Shown: in pieces, positions 32,180 through 44,228 of the stretch
How positions within the stretch are numbered: position 1 is the first letter of the stretch
Layout: each line of letters opens with the position of its first letter
NCBI RefSeq assembly: GCF_048564905.1
Contig: NC_133007.1
Location: 23,372,001 to 23,436,000 of the forward strand
Reading direction: 5' to 3'
Source: Vicugna pacos
Lineage: Eukaryota > Chordata > Mammalia > Artiodactyla > Camelidae
Length of the DNA stretch: 64,000 nt
Notes under the pieces: model-generated
The model's database searches: none
What the model saw: the letters and a program-made list of their open reading frames with translations, nothing else
Told to the model about the DNA's origin: nothing
Program-made: the position numbers and the translations under genes

Positions 32180-34500
32180 AACTTGTAAATTTGTGGTTAG
32201 TCATATTGTGTATGGCCTCACTCAATCCTCAGGCCTGAAGCAATAATGTGTTTCTTCTTCCCTTGACTGCTGTTGTCCACCCTGTGTCTGATTTTTAGAC
32301 ATTCCTGGCCCTCCCATAAGCCAGGCGATGATGGGCACAGAACACCTAACCATGGGCAGCAACACTGCTTCACGGTAACTGTGCTCCTTACTCAAGCCTT
32401 CTTATTCTATAACACAGTCTCACAATTTTGGCAATTCTGCTCTGTTTTACCAGTTGTGTTTGGTATTATTCTCTAAGAATTCATAAAAGAAAAAAAGCAC
32501 TAAAAAAAATTTTGCTCACTTGCCAACTAAAGAATTACAAACACTTTGATTCCTCCTCCATTGCCTTGTTTATAAACTTTTAAGTTTACAATCAAAAAAC
32601 ATTTTAATTAAAAATAGATGTGCATATTATTTTTAAGTTTTTATACATGCGCACATAAAACTATTGGAAATCTCTAAAACGTTAAGTGTTTTCTCTGAGT
32701 ATATACATAAACAGGTGATGCTCATTTTATTTTACAGTTTCGTGATTTTTCTGAAATACATACAATATACATATGTTACTTTTATAATCAAAGGGAGGGG
32801 AAAAAAAAAACTTCAATTTATAATCAAACAGCCAAGCCTGATAAAGCACAGAAAGCAATGTTTATTGCCTGTATTTATGAAGAGAAGAGTGGACTTCCTG
32901 TGGGTTTTGCTAAACCAAGAACCAAATGAAATGAGCCAAGCTGTTGGCTGATTCTTTTTAAGCATCTTTAGGAGACCCACCTGCAAAGGCTCCTAGTGGG
33001 GAGAGAAGGAGATAGCTTAGGACTCTTGAAGATGGAAATACAGATTCAATAAACAGAAGGCAGGAGAGGATTTCCTGGGTAGGTCTGCCTGCACTGAGTA
33101 GCAGATAAAGTCATAGATCCCAGAACACCACATCCCTTCCTCTATAGGCACCAGTCACTGCATCCCTGACACACATGACCAGATCAAAAAAAAAAAAAAA
33201 AAAAAAAAGAGGGGGAGAGGGTGGTATTTAAGAAAAAGTAACAAGAGTCCTCAAAAACACCTAAGGACCAAGATGGTCCTACTCTGCCCCAAATGTGCCT
33301 CCCTTGCCTTGGTGTCCCTCCCTTTGGTCAAGGTGCTGCAGTGAGTCTATCACCACTGGGGGGGGGGGGGGGTCAGAGTGATCACAAGTCACAGCATAAG
33401 GGGAGGACAGGAGACAGCAGCACATGGTGTCCTCACTGAGCAGGTATGTCCCCCATGTCCATGTTCACTTCTGCATCCCAACAGCCCTTCCCTATGGAGC
33501 TCAGGGAACACACCAGAAATGCCAAGGACTCTACTCCAGGGTCACCCCCACTACCAAACAGTCAAGCAGACCTCGGTTCTTTACTCTGCTCTATCACTTA
33601 CAAGGGTGAGATTTTAGACATGTTATTTATTTCACAATCTGTAAAGCTGCAGTCACGGTGCATCAAGGGGGAGGGAGACCAGTCAGGACCCCTTCCCTAA
33701 GAGGCAGCTTTGTACTTTCCAGGAATGCTTCCTAGGTAGGGAAGGGCATATTCTAGGTGAGGTGGGTCTCCTAGGGGTCCCTCTGATCTCTCCCTCACTT
33801 CCCTCGTCCCTGTTCTCTCTGGAGTCCCCTAATATTCATTTGGTCAGGAAAAAGAGGGGGGCCTACATTTATGGCAGTTACTCTCCTGACCTTCTACATC
33901 TCTCTCCACACACACACAAACACACACACTGCCTCTGCCAAGCCTTGCTCGTGACAGTCCCTAATCATATCATTGTGTCTTATTATAGTTCTTTGCATGG
34001 ACTTATGTTTGAAACACACAGGTCACCCAGGGAAAACTTTCAAGGGGCCTAAAAAGAATTCTGGGGTCTAAAAGAAAAGAGGATAAAATGATTCCATTTG
34101 CAACAGGAAAAAATTACATTAGGCTCCACAAGAATTCTTACAAAATAAAACTAACTCAAGAGTACCACCTCCTCTTTTGAGTAAAATTGTCTCCCTTTCT
34201 TGCTTTCCCTTCCACTATACAGTGTCTTTCCCCAACAATCCTTCCCTCAGTAGGTTTATGAGTCACCTGGGGAGACAGTGTGTAACCCCGGGGAACTGCC
34301 AGTATGAGGCAGGCAGCAAGACTCAAGCCCAGTTAAGAGATGAGCAAGATTAGACCGTTTTACTGAAGAGGACGGAGGCCCAGTGAGTTCTGTGACGTAC
34401 AGCCAGCAAGCGTCAGAGCTGGAATTCAAACCTGGGTCTGACTGACTCCAAGGCACGTACTCTCAAACGCCAGGCAGACAGCCCTTCCTATAACCAGCTT
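32180..34500. other. No gene seen; simple repeats and MIR
   Basis: An A run of 23 bases lies at 33186-33208 and a G run of about 15 at 33358-33372. A MIR-like piece lies at 34330-34470 (TACTGAAGAGGACGGAGGCC). None of the short frames has a domain. Confidence 0.45.
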
Positions 34501-34529
34501 CAAAGGACCTACCGTCTGGTAGGTAGAGA

Positions 34530-34990
34530 GTCATACATACAAAAATACATTTTGTTCTGATAGAAGGAGTGGGCATAGGAGAAGAAACCCATCTACCCTG
34601 GGCAGAAGAAGAGAGCTGTTAGGGCTTCTTGGAAGACGTGTTCCTCTGGCCGAGTTGTGAAAGATCAGCAAATGTAGAAAGGCAAGGATTAAGGGAAAGG
34701 GCATTCTGGGCAAAGAAAACAACAGAGAGAAAAATAAAATAGTAACATAGTCAGGGGATTGCAAATTTCGTATTTCTGAATCATTAAGTCAGGAAGAGTA
34801 CTGAGAAGATAAAGATGTTGAGATAAAGTGGAATGAAAGTCGGGAGTGGAGAAGGGATGCCTGGAATGCCAACTAGGGAGCTGCCAACTGAACGGCTTTA
34901 CATGGGAGACACGCTCAGATTTGTGGTTGGTGACAGTCCCTCTGTGGCAGTGAAGCGGATGCCCTGGAAGGGGAGTGAGATTGGCAGCCA
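34530..34990 (+). mobile_element. L2-type LINE fragment
   Basis: The TGCCTGGAATGCCAACTAGG and 'GAAAGGGCATTCTGGGC' wording is that of an L2 region. The minus-strand frame of 167 codons (35192-34689) is chance. Confidence 0.4.
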
Positions 34991-35499
34991 GGAGACCAGA
35001 CAGAAGCAAAAGCAATAGCAACTTTTGTGTGCTCCTTGACTGGTCAGTCTCATCCTTCCGCACAAGAAGGTGGGAAGTGGTCCCAGAGATAACAGAGCAG
35101 TACTGAAGCCAGTTCAAAAGTGGGGATGCAAATGAAGTAGTATTAGTCATAAACACCTTCAGAGGTAAATCTACTGCCCAAAGGCATTGCAAAGCATTCT
35201 TAAACTAAATAAGCACGGTTATTAGATTATTTATTATTTGGAAATCTGTCAACTCCCACCCACCAACTGCATTGCCTCCAATAAGACAATTGAGAATAGA
35301 CTACGGGAATAAAAAGATCTGATTAAACAGTTCAAAAATATCTTTTGAAAAGGTAATATTCCCACTCTAGCCTAGCCAATCCATTAAGGCACTCTTAAAA
35401 AAAAAAAAACAGATGCTAAGGCTTATCTTCCCCAGTTACACAAGGTTCTATGTCACATCACACATCAGTGGGTCCCTCCTGTCTACTGTTTTCATGAAA

Positions 35500-35573
35500 T
35501 TATTATTTTTTTAATGGAAATACTGGGGATTGAACCCAGGACCTCATACATGCACTCTACCACTGAGCCAACC
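35500..35573 (-). mobile_element. Vic-1-type SINE, truncated
   Basis: Reverse copy with GGGGATTGAACCCAGGACCT and ACTCTACCACTGAGCC. The tRNA 5' end is missing. A short imperfect direct repeat, CATGARATTA, lies on each side. Confidence 0.75.
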
Positions 35574-35579
35574 ATGAGA

Positions 35580-36900
35580 TTAACTTCTCAAATCTCAGAT
35601 TCCTCCCATCACTCAATAGACAGCAGAATAATTAAGACAATTTGAGCTGCATGGCGTTTCACGATTCTGAAGCATTGCGTAGGAAAGACCTGCAAGTGAC
35701 TGTAGCACAAGCAGTGCGTATAAATGTTGAGAGACTGCAGAGTCCTGGAACAAGATGACAATTAACAGACATTTCTTCACACAAGGATGAAGGCCAGGCA
35801 TGGGGCATTCTGTGTTACTAAATCTCCTGCTAACATAGCTTTCCCTGCAACACTATCTGGTGGCCAAGTAACAAAATAGCAAGATACAAAGGAAACAGCT
35901 TGGGTCAGAACAAGGGGAGAAGGGAGCCTGAGAATGGAAAGAAGAGTACGGAACAGAAGGAGAGGTGAAGAGGCAAAGTACTCTGGAATGAGCTGAAGGA
36001 GGGATGAGAATAAGCAGAGGAACACAGGAAGGTGGGAGAGAGGCTGATGTCATCCTGCCCTGTTGCTTACCTGTATATCTGTGTCTTCCCACACTGGCTC
36101 CCCCAGCATCTAGATGGTTTTTGGCTAGGGCATCCCCAGCACAGAGCCCACAGAGCCCTGCTCACAGCCAGCACCAAACTGTTTGTTGAGGTACACAAAG
36201 AAAAGGATTGTTCTCTCTTCCCCCTCTTTCACCATATAGCCTCCTGACTTCTATAAAACCTAGTTCTGCACTTTCTTCTTTTTTTTTCTATCCAGTTTCT
36301 TTCATTCCCCCTCTCTGGCCTACAAGTCAACCCAGGTGTGCACCCACTGTCGTATTATCAAAATGTGGAGGACAGAGACAAACTGTCAGGACCAAAAGGG
36401 GGCCGCCTGTGACCAAGGCTGCCCACCAGGCTTAAGCAGAGACTACAGAGAGGTGGAACCAGAAAAGAGGCAATGACTAGAAGAGAAACAAAAAGAAGTG
36501 AGCTGCAAGTCTACGTAACTGGAAGGCTCAGATCTGCTTATGCCTACAAACATGCTGTGAGAGCCTTTTCTTGGGGCCCTTGGCATGCCTCCTGGGCTAA
36601 AGGCAAAGTGTTATGAAGAGTTCTGTCTGTCTAGGACAGAGACAAGAAAGGGTACTCACGAGAGAAAGGATGGAGGTGGATTCCAGGGACCGAGTGTGAA
36701 GATCACAGCGAGACGAGGAACTTAAGGCCAGTAGGAGCCAGCTTAGAAGCATAAAGGGGATCTGTAGGTAACTGGGGCTTATAAAGAGGGAAGCCTCAAG
36801 TCTGGGACGAACTGAAGGCCCCTGAAGGAGAGACAGAAAGAGCAAGGTCTCACCCGAAAGAGAACTAGCAGAGCAAAACCACACCCACGCAGCTCCTCCA
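35580..36900. other. No gene seen
   Basis: Unassigned DNA leading to the CpG-rich segment. Frames on both strands have no domain. Confidence 0.35.
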
Positions 36901-36939
36901 CACCCGATTCTCCCGTGCAAGCAGCTTCTCCGCACCAGC

Positions 36940-37520
36940 TCGGACCCACTGGCCTCCAAGACTTCTCTCCGAAAGACGGGACCACGGTCCCCTGAACTAC
37001 AACGCCCACAGTGCCCCACGGGCAGGCCGAGTGACCCAGCCTCTTCTGATGCCCACTAGCCAATGGGATTCGCCAGTTTCCTCCGTCCCCCGAAAAGTCA
37101 CGGGAGGAGTGGGCGCTTCCGGCCCCCTGACTTGTCCTCTTGCCCCTCGGGGACTCCAAAGGTGCAGCGCTTATGGCAAGACGGTAAGCCGACGGTTACA
37201 GGTGTAAGGAAGGGAACGTCCACCGCTCGGGCTCTGCTTGTTAAGCGCGGGCTGCTTCCGCTGTTAGTCCCAAGCCACTCCTTTTAGGCTCCTTCCCCAC
37301 CTCTTCCGGGGCGGTGCCGCGGGCCTGCGGCGCATGCGCACTGTCTCCCCCGGTCCGGGCCGGGCCGCGGACCTCCAGCACATGCGCACTTCCCCACCAC
37401 TAGGGGCGGGCTACGACTTGGGACGCATGCGCATCTCGGAAAAGACGCAACGGCGCGTGCCGGGTCTGCGGTTGTTTCCGTTGCTCTGCTCAGGGCATTG
37501 CATTTTGGGGAAACTACCCT
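36940..37520. promoter_or_regulatory. CpG-rich housekeeping-type promoter with NRF1 and ZNF143-like sites
   Basis: CpG density rises sharply here. Three near-palindromic NRF1 sites built on GCATGCGC or ATGCGCA lie at about 37329-37341, 37379-37390 and 37424-37434. A ZNF143/STAF-like element (ACTACAACGCCCACAGTGCC) lies at 36996-37015, and a second, on the minus strand (CCCCAAAATGCAATGCC), at about 37495-37511. An ETS-like CTTCCGG is near 37117. This set of sites is typical of TATA-less promoters, often bidirectional. On the plus strand ATGGCAAGACG followed by GTAAGC (donor at 37184) could be a first exon with a very short coding start, but no downstream partner exon was identified. Confidence 0.6.
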
Positions 37521-37599
37521 TTTTTCCTTCATTTCCTTTCTCTTGTTTAACATCGGGAAGCAGCAGTGAAGCGTTCTTAAAAGACCCCTAAAGCTGGAG

Positions 37600-37870
37600 T
37601 TGAAATTTGACTCTAACAAACCAGCTGCGGCGTGTTGGGCAAGGCAGGACCTCTGCCTCCTGGTGTGTGAAAGCCGACGACAGCGGAGGCGCAGCCGGCG
37701 TCCTCGCGCTGCTGGGACGGCTGTGTGCAAGGGGTACTGGTGGTGCCCACGGCCCTCCAGGCCCCCGTGGGGCAGCAGTTTCCAGGCCAAGCGGCCTTCT
37801 GAGCGCCGTGCCCCAGGTAGAACTAGGCATTGGTCCAGCATTGAATGCAGAGAAAGAAGGAATTGGATAG
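37600..37870. promoter_or_regulatory. Second GC-rich block next to the promoter island
   Basis: This segment is rich in CpG and continues the island after a short AT-richer gap. It contains a donor-like CCCCAG|GTAGAA at 37811-37822 on the plus strand, so it may be part of a non-coding first exon. Open frames of 87-201 codons cross it on both strands, but they look like chance frames in GC-rich DNA. Confidence 0.35.
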
Positions 37871-38329
37871 CGGAGAGCATTTTGGGCACTCAATCCCTTG
37901 GCTGGTGATAGACACATGACTCCATCAATCTTTCCCTTTTCACCTCCAGACCATCTCCTGTTTATTTCCTGCAGAAGTGGAGGATGGGGTACTGGGGTAT
38001 GGTTTGGGATAGCAGAACCGACTTGCCACCTCGTGATGGTACCTCTCAATTTGACATCGTAACTGACAATTCTAAAGTGCCAAAGGGGTCCTACCTAACA
38101 TCCTGCAACACAAACGCCATCTCCTTTACCGAGAACACTTGTTACACACCTTCTCTTTCTTCCTCTTGTTTCTGTGACTAGCTCCTTCTCATCTTTTATG
38201 TATCAGCGTAGACAGACATCACCACTGCCAGGGACAAATGCCAACACTGCCCAGCCTAGGCAGGGGTCTGACCTATCACTTCCCAAGTTTCCCACGCCTC
38301 CCTCATAGCGGTTACCACCCTATGTTCTA

Positions 38330-38620
38330 AATGACTCTTTTAAATGTATATATATAATGTCTGTCTCTCCCTCTCTACATCTGTTGTCACATTGCCCTTC
38401 TGTCTTGACTCCTAAAAGGTGTCTTGTGACTACATCTGGCCCACCCAGATAATCCCGGATAACTTCCCTATTTCGAAATCCTTCACTTAATCGAATCTTC
38501 ATAGTCCCTTTTACCATGTAAGACAATATGTCCACATGTTCTTGGGGATTAGGGTGGGACATCTTTGGGGAGACATTACAGAACCTACTACTTAGGGTAT
38601 CTGCCTGGCACATAGTAAGT
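38330..38620 (+). mobile_element. Ancient LINE-1 3' end with a MIR/L2-type end
   Basis: TCTTGACTCCTAAAAGGTGT and CCACATGTTCTTGGGGATTA are L1M-like. GCCTGGCACATAGTAAGTGC, about 38605, is an MIR/L2-type end. Confidence 0.5.
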
Positions 38621-39063
38621 GCTCAAAATACTGTTACTACTAATAATATTTATATTTATATGCTGAGGGGAAAGAGCCATCAGGAAGACATTACAATCAT
38701 AGGAAAGAGAGAGAGACTCAGAGAGAGAGAAAGTAAGAACCCTTAAGGCAAAAGGAATGTGTCCAGAACACAGCTGGAGGGAGGAACATTGTGGGTCCTG
38801 CACAGTAAGTGAGATAATATACACACACCTGGCAAAAGTGTTTTAATATGTCATTCAATGCATGTTTATTTTTTTCCTTTATTCCTTCAAGTGTGCCTAC
38901 ACTAGTGAAGGACCATGGTATTGTCACTATCTCAGCCTGACAACCTCACCACATGTGATCACAGAAGCTCCCCGAAATTTCACCTCTGATTTATCGCTGT
39001 TTCTCCCAGAGCTTCTGGCTCGGTCTCTTTCACAAAATAGATGCTCAATAAATGTGTTTTTTT

Positions 39064-39202
39064 GGTGGGGAGGGTATAGCTTACTGGTAGAGCACATGCT
39101 TACCATGCACGAGGTCCTGGGTTCAATCCCCAGTACCTCCATCAAAATAATACATAAATAAACAAACTTAATTACCTCCCCACAAAAAACAAAACCCAAA
39201 AG
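39064..39202 (+). mobile_element. Vic-1-type SINE
   Basis: GGTGGGGAGGGTATAGCTTA head, GTAGAGCACATGCTTACCAT and GGGTTCAATCCCCAGTACCT, followed by an A-rich tail. The head keeps the tRNA-Ala shape. Confidence 0.85.
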
Positions 39203-39689
39203 AATTATCTAGGAGTCTGAAAGATGTAGTAACAGCACTACAATAGGAAGAACATTGGGATTTAAAAAAGCACTAGGTTGGACTTTCTTTTTTTTAATCT
39301 AAAGTTAAATGCCTGGTTCTAGAACCAGTTTCTGCGTGGCTTTGAGCAAATTACTCAATCTCTCTGAGCCTCAGTTCCCTGAGAGGATTAAGCCAGCTGC
39401 TGCAGCCGCTGAGCCCAGTAGCTGGTGTAAAGAAACAAATAATGCAATAAATGCAAAGATTACTGTGTCTCAGAATTATGGTTTTCAATAAAATAATGTG
39501 TCAGAGCACCAAGGACAGAGACTCAGTGAACTTTAATTTCCTCTCTTCCATATTAGAAATTTAAACTAGCTCTGCATAAAAAATTTAAACTTAACACTCT
39601 CCGTAAAGAGGGCATGAGAAACACTGGAAACTGGGAAACTCATGAGATTCTATTACCATCACCTAGGTAAGGAGACTTAGATAGTGGGC

Positions 39690-39716
39690 AGGGTTTTCCA
39701 GAGAAACAGAAGCAAC

Positions 39717-39772
<56 letters not shown>

Positions 39773-40154
39773 AACAGGCTCACACAGTTATGGAGGCCAA
39801 GAAGTCTCATGATCTGCCATCCACAAGCTGGAGACCCAGGGATTCCAGTGGTTTAATCCAGTCTGAGTCCAAAGGCCTGAGAACCAGAAGCAGTGATGTC
39901 CATGGGCAGGAGAAGATGGATGTCCCAACTTAAACCAAGAGTAAGGTCTCCCTTACTCTGCCTTTTTGTTCTGTCCAGACCCCAAGTGGATTGATGAGCC
40001 CGCCTGCTTTGGTGAAGGCAATCTTCTTTATTTAGTCTACCAGTTCAAGTGTTAATCTCTTCTGCAAACACCCTCACAGACTTACTCAGAAAAACTGTTT
40101 GCCAGTGACCGAGGTGTCCCTTAGTGTAGCCAGCTGGCACATAAAGAACCATCA
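39690..40154 (+). mobile_element. Ancient LINE-1 (L1M-type) 3' end with a (TG)n tract
   Basis: The copy begins GGGTTTTCCAGAGAAACAGA and contains TTATGGAGGCCAAGAAGTCT, GAGTCCAAAGGCCTGAGAAC and ACACCCTCACAGACTTACTC. The (TG)n at 39719-39767 has expanded within it. It ends at ACATAAAGAACCATCAC. Confidence 0.7.
39719..39767. repeat. (TG)n microsatellite
   Basis: About 24 pure dinucleotide units. Confidence 0.95.
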
Positions 40155-40293
40155 CAGTGGGGAGGGTATAGCTCAAGTGGCTTAGCACGCATGAGGTCTT
40201 GGGTTCAATCCCCAATACCTCCGTTAAGAATAAATAAACCTAATTACCTCCCCTCCCCGCCCAAATAAAAAATAATACAATAATACAATAATA
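40155..40293 (+). mobile_element. Vic-1-type SINE with target-site duplication
   Basis: A direct repeat AAAGAACCATCA (40143-40154 and 40294-40305) flanks the SINE, which inserted at the very 3' end of the older LINE-1. Confidence 0.85.
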
Positions 40294-40309
40294 AAAGAAC
40301 CATCATAAC

Positions 40310-41040
40310 TCAGGACCTCCAGGGTTCGTGGAGGACCCACGTGTCAGGATCTCAGCGGTCAATACGTTTAGAAAGGAGCAGACCCAAATGGGTGCTCTCC
40401 GCACCTGGCGACAGAGGGTGAAAGCCAGGTGGAGAGAAGCCAGGAGTGCTGGTAATAGAGGGTTTCTGCCCTAAGAAAGAAGACATCAAGAATGTGGGGA
40501 AAGTGCCCCCCAATACCGCATTCTACTTCATTTCTTCCCCTTAGGCTTCCAGATGCCACCATCCACGTCATCAGGTGCTGGCCCCAGCCGGTGGTGAACT
40601 CTTCCTCGACACCGTGGAGGGCAACTCAGAGGGGTCTCCCCTGGAGATTCTGGAGGGAGCTCAAACCACCTGGCCTTTCAGCATGACTCGTTTCTGGGCC
40701 CTGCCTCTCAGGAAATACATGAAGGACAGTTCACCCTGAATATCTCTGGCAGCTGGTTCAGGGGATGATGAGTTGCTTGACCGTTTCCTATAAGTCAGCA
40801 ACATCACCGGGGAACATAAAGGAAACCGTCAGGCCCAGAGCCCCACCAAAAACTCCTCAGTACCCCGTCTGAAGTGAGTTAGGGGTAGTCAAGCAAACCA
40901 CAGCCCCACATGAAGCATCAGACTAGAGAACAAGAAAAGAGTAGAGAAGATAAGAGCTTGAGAAGTCCCGTCTGGTTGAGGAGATACGACCAACGTGCCT
41001 GAAACGAGGAACCATAAAGACCCAGACAAGAATGCTAGCG
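40310..41040. other. Unassigned segment with a strong acceptor-like site
   Basis: At 40520-40544 a pyrimidine-rich tract ends in TTAG (plus strand), a good splice-acceptor shape. The sequence after it gives broken, coding-like phrases but no open frame I recognise. Nothing else is seen. Confidence 0.25.
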
Positions 41041-41044
41041 GACT

Positions 41045-41210
41045 TGGGGTTTCTTTTGGGAGGGATGAAAATATCCTCAGATTGGATTGTGAATTGTGAT
41101 GTTTGAACAACCTTGTGAATCTACAAAGACATTGAACCGTATAATTTAAATGGGCAAATTGCATGGTATGTGAATTACATTTCAATAAAGATGTTTAAAC
41201 ATGTTGTAGT
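41045..41210 (+). mobile_element. Ancient LINE-1 3' end
   Basis: The phrase GTATGTGAATTACATTTCAA plus TAAAGATG, preceded by TGAACCGTATAATTTAAATG, is a common L1M end. Confidence 0.6.
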
Positions 41211-41354
41211 GAACCAGGAGAGGAGAAACCAGACTCCTGGCCCTTGACTCAGTGTGCCAGTAACTGTGTGACCCTGGTCACTGTTCCTTTTCATGCCTCA
41301 GTTTCCTCACCTGTCAGGTGAAGGAGTTGGACAAGTCTACCTGTAAGGTTCCTG

Positions 41355-41690
41355 TGTTAGTTTCCTGGAGCTGTTGTGACAAGTTACCACAACCTTGGTG
41401 ACTTAACACGACAGTGATTCTCTCACAATTCTGGAGGCCAGAGGGCTGAAATCAAGGTGCTGTCAGCACCATGCTCCCCGCAGGGGCTCTGGGGGGGAAT
41501 CCATTCCTTGTCTCTTCTAGGTTTATTCCTGTGTTTGTGGCCACGTCTCTCTCTGCTCTGTCTTTCCACTTGGATAATCTAAGTTAAACTCCCCGTCCTG
41601 AGATCCTTAATTTAATCACATCTTTTGCCATATAAGGTAACATCCACATGTTCCAGGGAATTGAGGGGGGTAATTCTTATACAAATCTTT
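41355..41690 (+). mobile_element. Ancient LINE-1 (L1M-type) 3' end
   Basis: CTCTCACAATTCTGGAGGCC, AGGGGCTCTGGGGGGGAATC and ATCACATCTTTTGCCATATA follow the family's order. Confidence 0.65.
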
Positions 41691-41829
41691 GCAAGTTTAT
41701 AGGAGATTTGGGAGAACCACCTTGAGAAAATACGAAATGCCTTATATCTTGTAGACTCCCCCCTTCCCTTCCCTTCCAACCTAGTCATATTTAAAACAAC
41801 TTCCATTTGTATGGAATTTTATGGTTTGA

Positions 41830-41995
41830 AAAGTTATTATGCATTTATCAGCTCACTGCAGTCCCATAAAAAACTATGAATTTGGTACTATCACTATAAT
41901 TTCATTTCTGATGAATAAATGGAGGCTCAGAGAGGTTAAGTGACCTAACCAAGGTCATGCACACTGGGAAGTCCTAGTGCTGGACTCTAGTTTTA
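41830..41995 (+). mobile_element. MIR SINE
   Basis: ATGGAGGCTCAGAGAGGTTA and GTGACCTAACCAAGGTCATG are MIR. Confidence 0.7.
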
Positions 41996-41999
41996 GTCC

Positions 42000-42990
42000 T
42001 TGCCTTCCAAATTCTTTGGTACCCACTCTGCCATCACCTGCCTGAATCTTGGTGTAGCATTAAGAGGTCCCAGAGCAGGTTGGGGTAGATGCACTTGGAG
42101 CTAATTCAGTTCTCATTATTCCTCCTGCCAAGTACAGCTGAAAACCCCAGACATTTTCTATAAAACCAAACTAAGAAGACTCTGAAAGTTGGGAAGAAGG
42201 CAGGCTGACTAGGGTTCTTGGGACCCAGAGCTCAACATAACAGTGCATTCCATGGTTAGGTTTTTGTTTTTTTGGTGGTGGTGGTGGTGTTGTTTTCCCT
42301 TATATGTCCTAGACAGGGTGCTGGAGAAGCAACCTGGAAATGCCAATGGGCACAGACAAAAAGAAGTCCCAAGAAAAGCCTACTTGCTTTCTCTAGCTGA
42401 AGAACTAGGGAAAAGGCAATCAAGCAAGACAAAAACCTTTAGATAATTCCTTACTCGAGCCAAACACCGTGGAAAACTCATGGTCCCACCTCCAACCCTA
42501 CAGGGAGGTGGAGACCCTAGGCTTCCAGCCTTGTCCAGCTGGAATGAAGTCCCGTTCTCCATTCTTCAACCCTGGCCATAAGCTTCTTCATTTCTTCATC
42601 CCTTGCCAGGGTGGTATCAGAGAAGACAGAGTGGGGAGCTGGGGCTTTCTTTCCTGCCCAGAGGTCATGAGCTCCCCATCCAGAGATGATAAGACGCCCC
42701 TCTCCCTCCCTGTCAAAGTGTCAGAGGAGGCCTCCTGGGGAGTCTGAAACCCCACACCCATCCTGCAATGGGGTATAACCTCTCCCCGCTAGCCTGGGTT
42801 GGCAAAGGAGGCTGCGTGGAGAAGCCGGACCTTCACTCCTGACTGGCATTAGTGAGGTGATGCTCTTTACCCACAGCTGGCATGATATCAGAGGAATCCT
42901 GCTAAAATAGAACATTTAAATAAGATCCAGAGTCTCAAAACACCCAATATGGTCAGCAGGCAATCGAGATCACAAATCATCCCAAGAACC
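42000..42990. other. No gene seen
   Basis: Unassigned sequence between MIR and LINE-1 pieces. Confidence 0.35.
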
Positions 42991-42999
42991 AAGAAATTC

Positions 43000-43330
43000 T
43001 CATCTTAAATTTAGCAAGACACCAGATGCCAATACCAAGATGATGCAGGTATGGGAATTACCTGACAAGGATTTTAAAGAATCATAAATATGCTTCAGCA
43101 AACAATTATGAATGCACTTGAAACAAATTTTTTTAAAAAAATAGAATATCGCAGTGAAATAACTGAAGATATAAAGAAGAACCACATGGCAATTTAAGAA
43201 CTGAAAAATATAATTACCAAAATTAAAAACTCAATGGATATGCCCATCAGCAGAATGGAAGGGACAGAAGAAAAGAATCAATGAATCTGAAGACCAAACA
43301 ATATAAATGACCCAAGTTGAAAAAGAGTCA
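43000..43330 (+). mobile_element. Old LINE-1/HAL1-like fragment
   Basis: GACAAGGATTTTAAAGAATC and ATAAATATGCTTCAGCAAAC, in order, resemble the L1/HAL1 ORF1 region. The copy is decayed. Confidence 0.45.
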
Positions 43331-43589
43331 TTTGGATAAATACAGTAGACTTTCTTTCTCCTCTTGTGTTTTCTAAATTGTTTGACAATCAAAGCAAAAA
43401 GTATAACATTGTTCATTTCAATGTGTATAGAAGAAATACTTAATAAAATTATATTATAATGGAGGAAGTAGAGGGACTTAAAAGGAGGTGACTTTTCTAC
43501 ACTTGTCTCCAACTGACAGACTGTGAACACCGATAGCTCTCCATTCTGTAGGTTGATTTCAGCAGTGATCACCAGAATCCACCCATATG

Positions 43590-43780
43590 ATGAAATGCCA
43601 TGTAACTGTATGCGCACATTGGTTTCAATGTCCTTTCACTGGTTTCAGTTTTGTACTATAATTACACAAGATTAGCCACTGGGGGACACTGGGTGAAGGA
43701 TTCATGGAACCTCCCTGTATTATCTTTGTAACTTCCTGTATATTTAAAATAATTTCAAAATGCAAAGTAAAAAAAATAAG
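43590..43780 (+). mobile_element. Ancient LINE-1 3' end
   Basis: GGGGACACTGGGTGAAGGAT, CTGTATTATCTTTGTAACTT and a CATTTTGAAATTATTTT complement mark the end of an L1M-type element. Confidence 0.55.
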
Positions 43781-44228
43781 CAAATAAAATAGGATTGAAG
43801 GGGCAATTTCACAGGCAATTGGAGAACTCCCTTTTCAATCTGGAGCCCGGATGTGAAGAGAGGTGGTGCCCAGAGGGTGGCGGCTTCTGGACTAGAGCCT
43901 TCAGTTCAGACCCTGGCCTCATCCTCCCGTGACTTCACAAAGTCTCAGGAGCCCCGCCTACCACTCGGAAGTTTTGCCAGTTGAACCATTGTTTCAGGAC
44001 TGTGTTTGCACTGGAAGCAGTTGTTCAATCTTCCTGAGCAAAGTGCTCTGCCTGCTCAGTTACACCCAAAGGAAGATGGCCCCATGTGAGCAACAGGATC
44101 CATAGATGTGTGGCCGCAGCTTCACACCCATTCCTAGGCTGTCACAAAGGACAAGACCAATCCTCTTGGCTTTCATGGTTGTGTGAGCAGTCGGCTTCTA
44201 CCACGTATCTCAGCTCTTTGAGAAACCT

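Noticed and set aside
34689-35192. 167-codon minus-strand frame with a Leu run
   Set aside because: It lies in L2-like DNA and the Leu run comes from a GCA-rich stretch; not a convincing signal peptide.
37284-37889. 201-codon minus-strand frame across the promoter island
   Set aside because: Same reason: CpG-island composition and no recognisable protein. The promoter motifs explain the sequence better.
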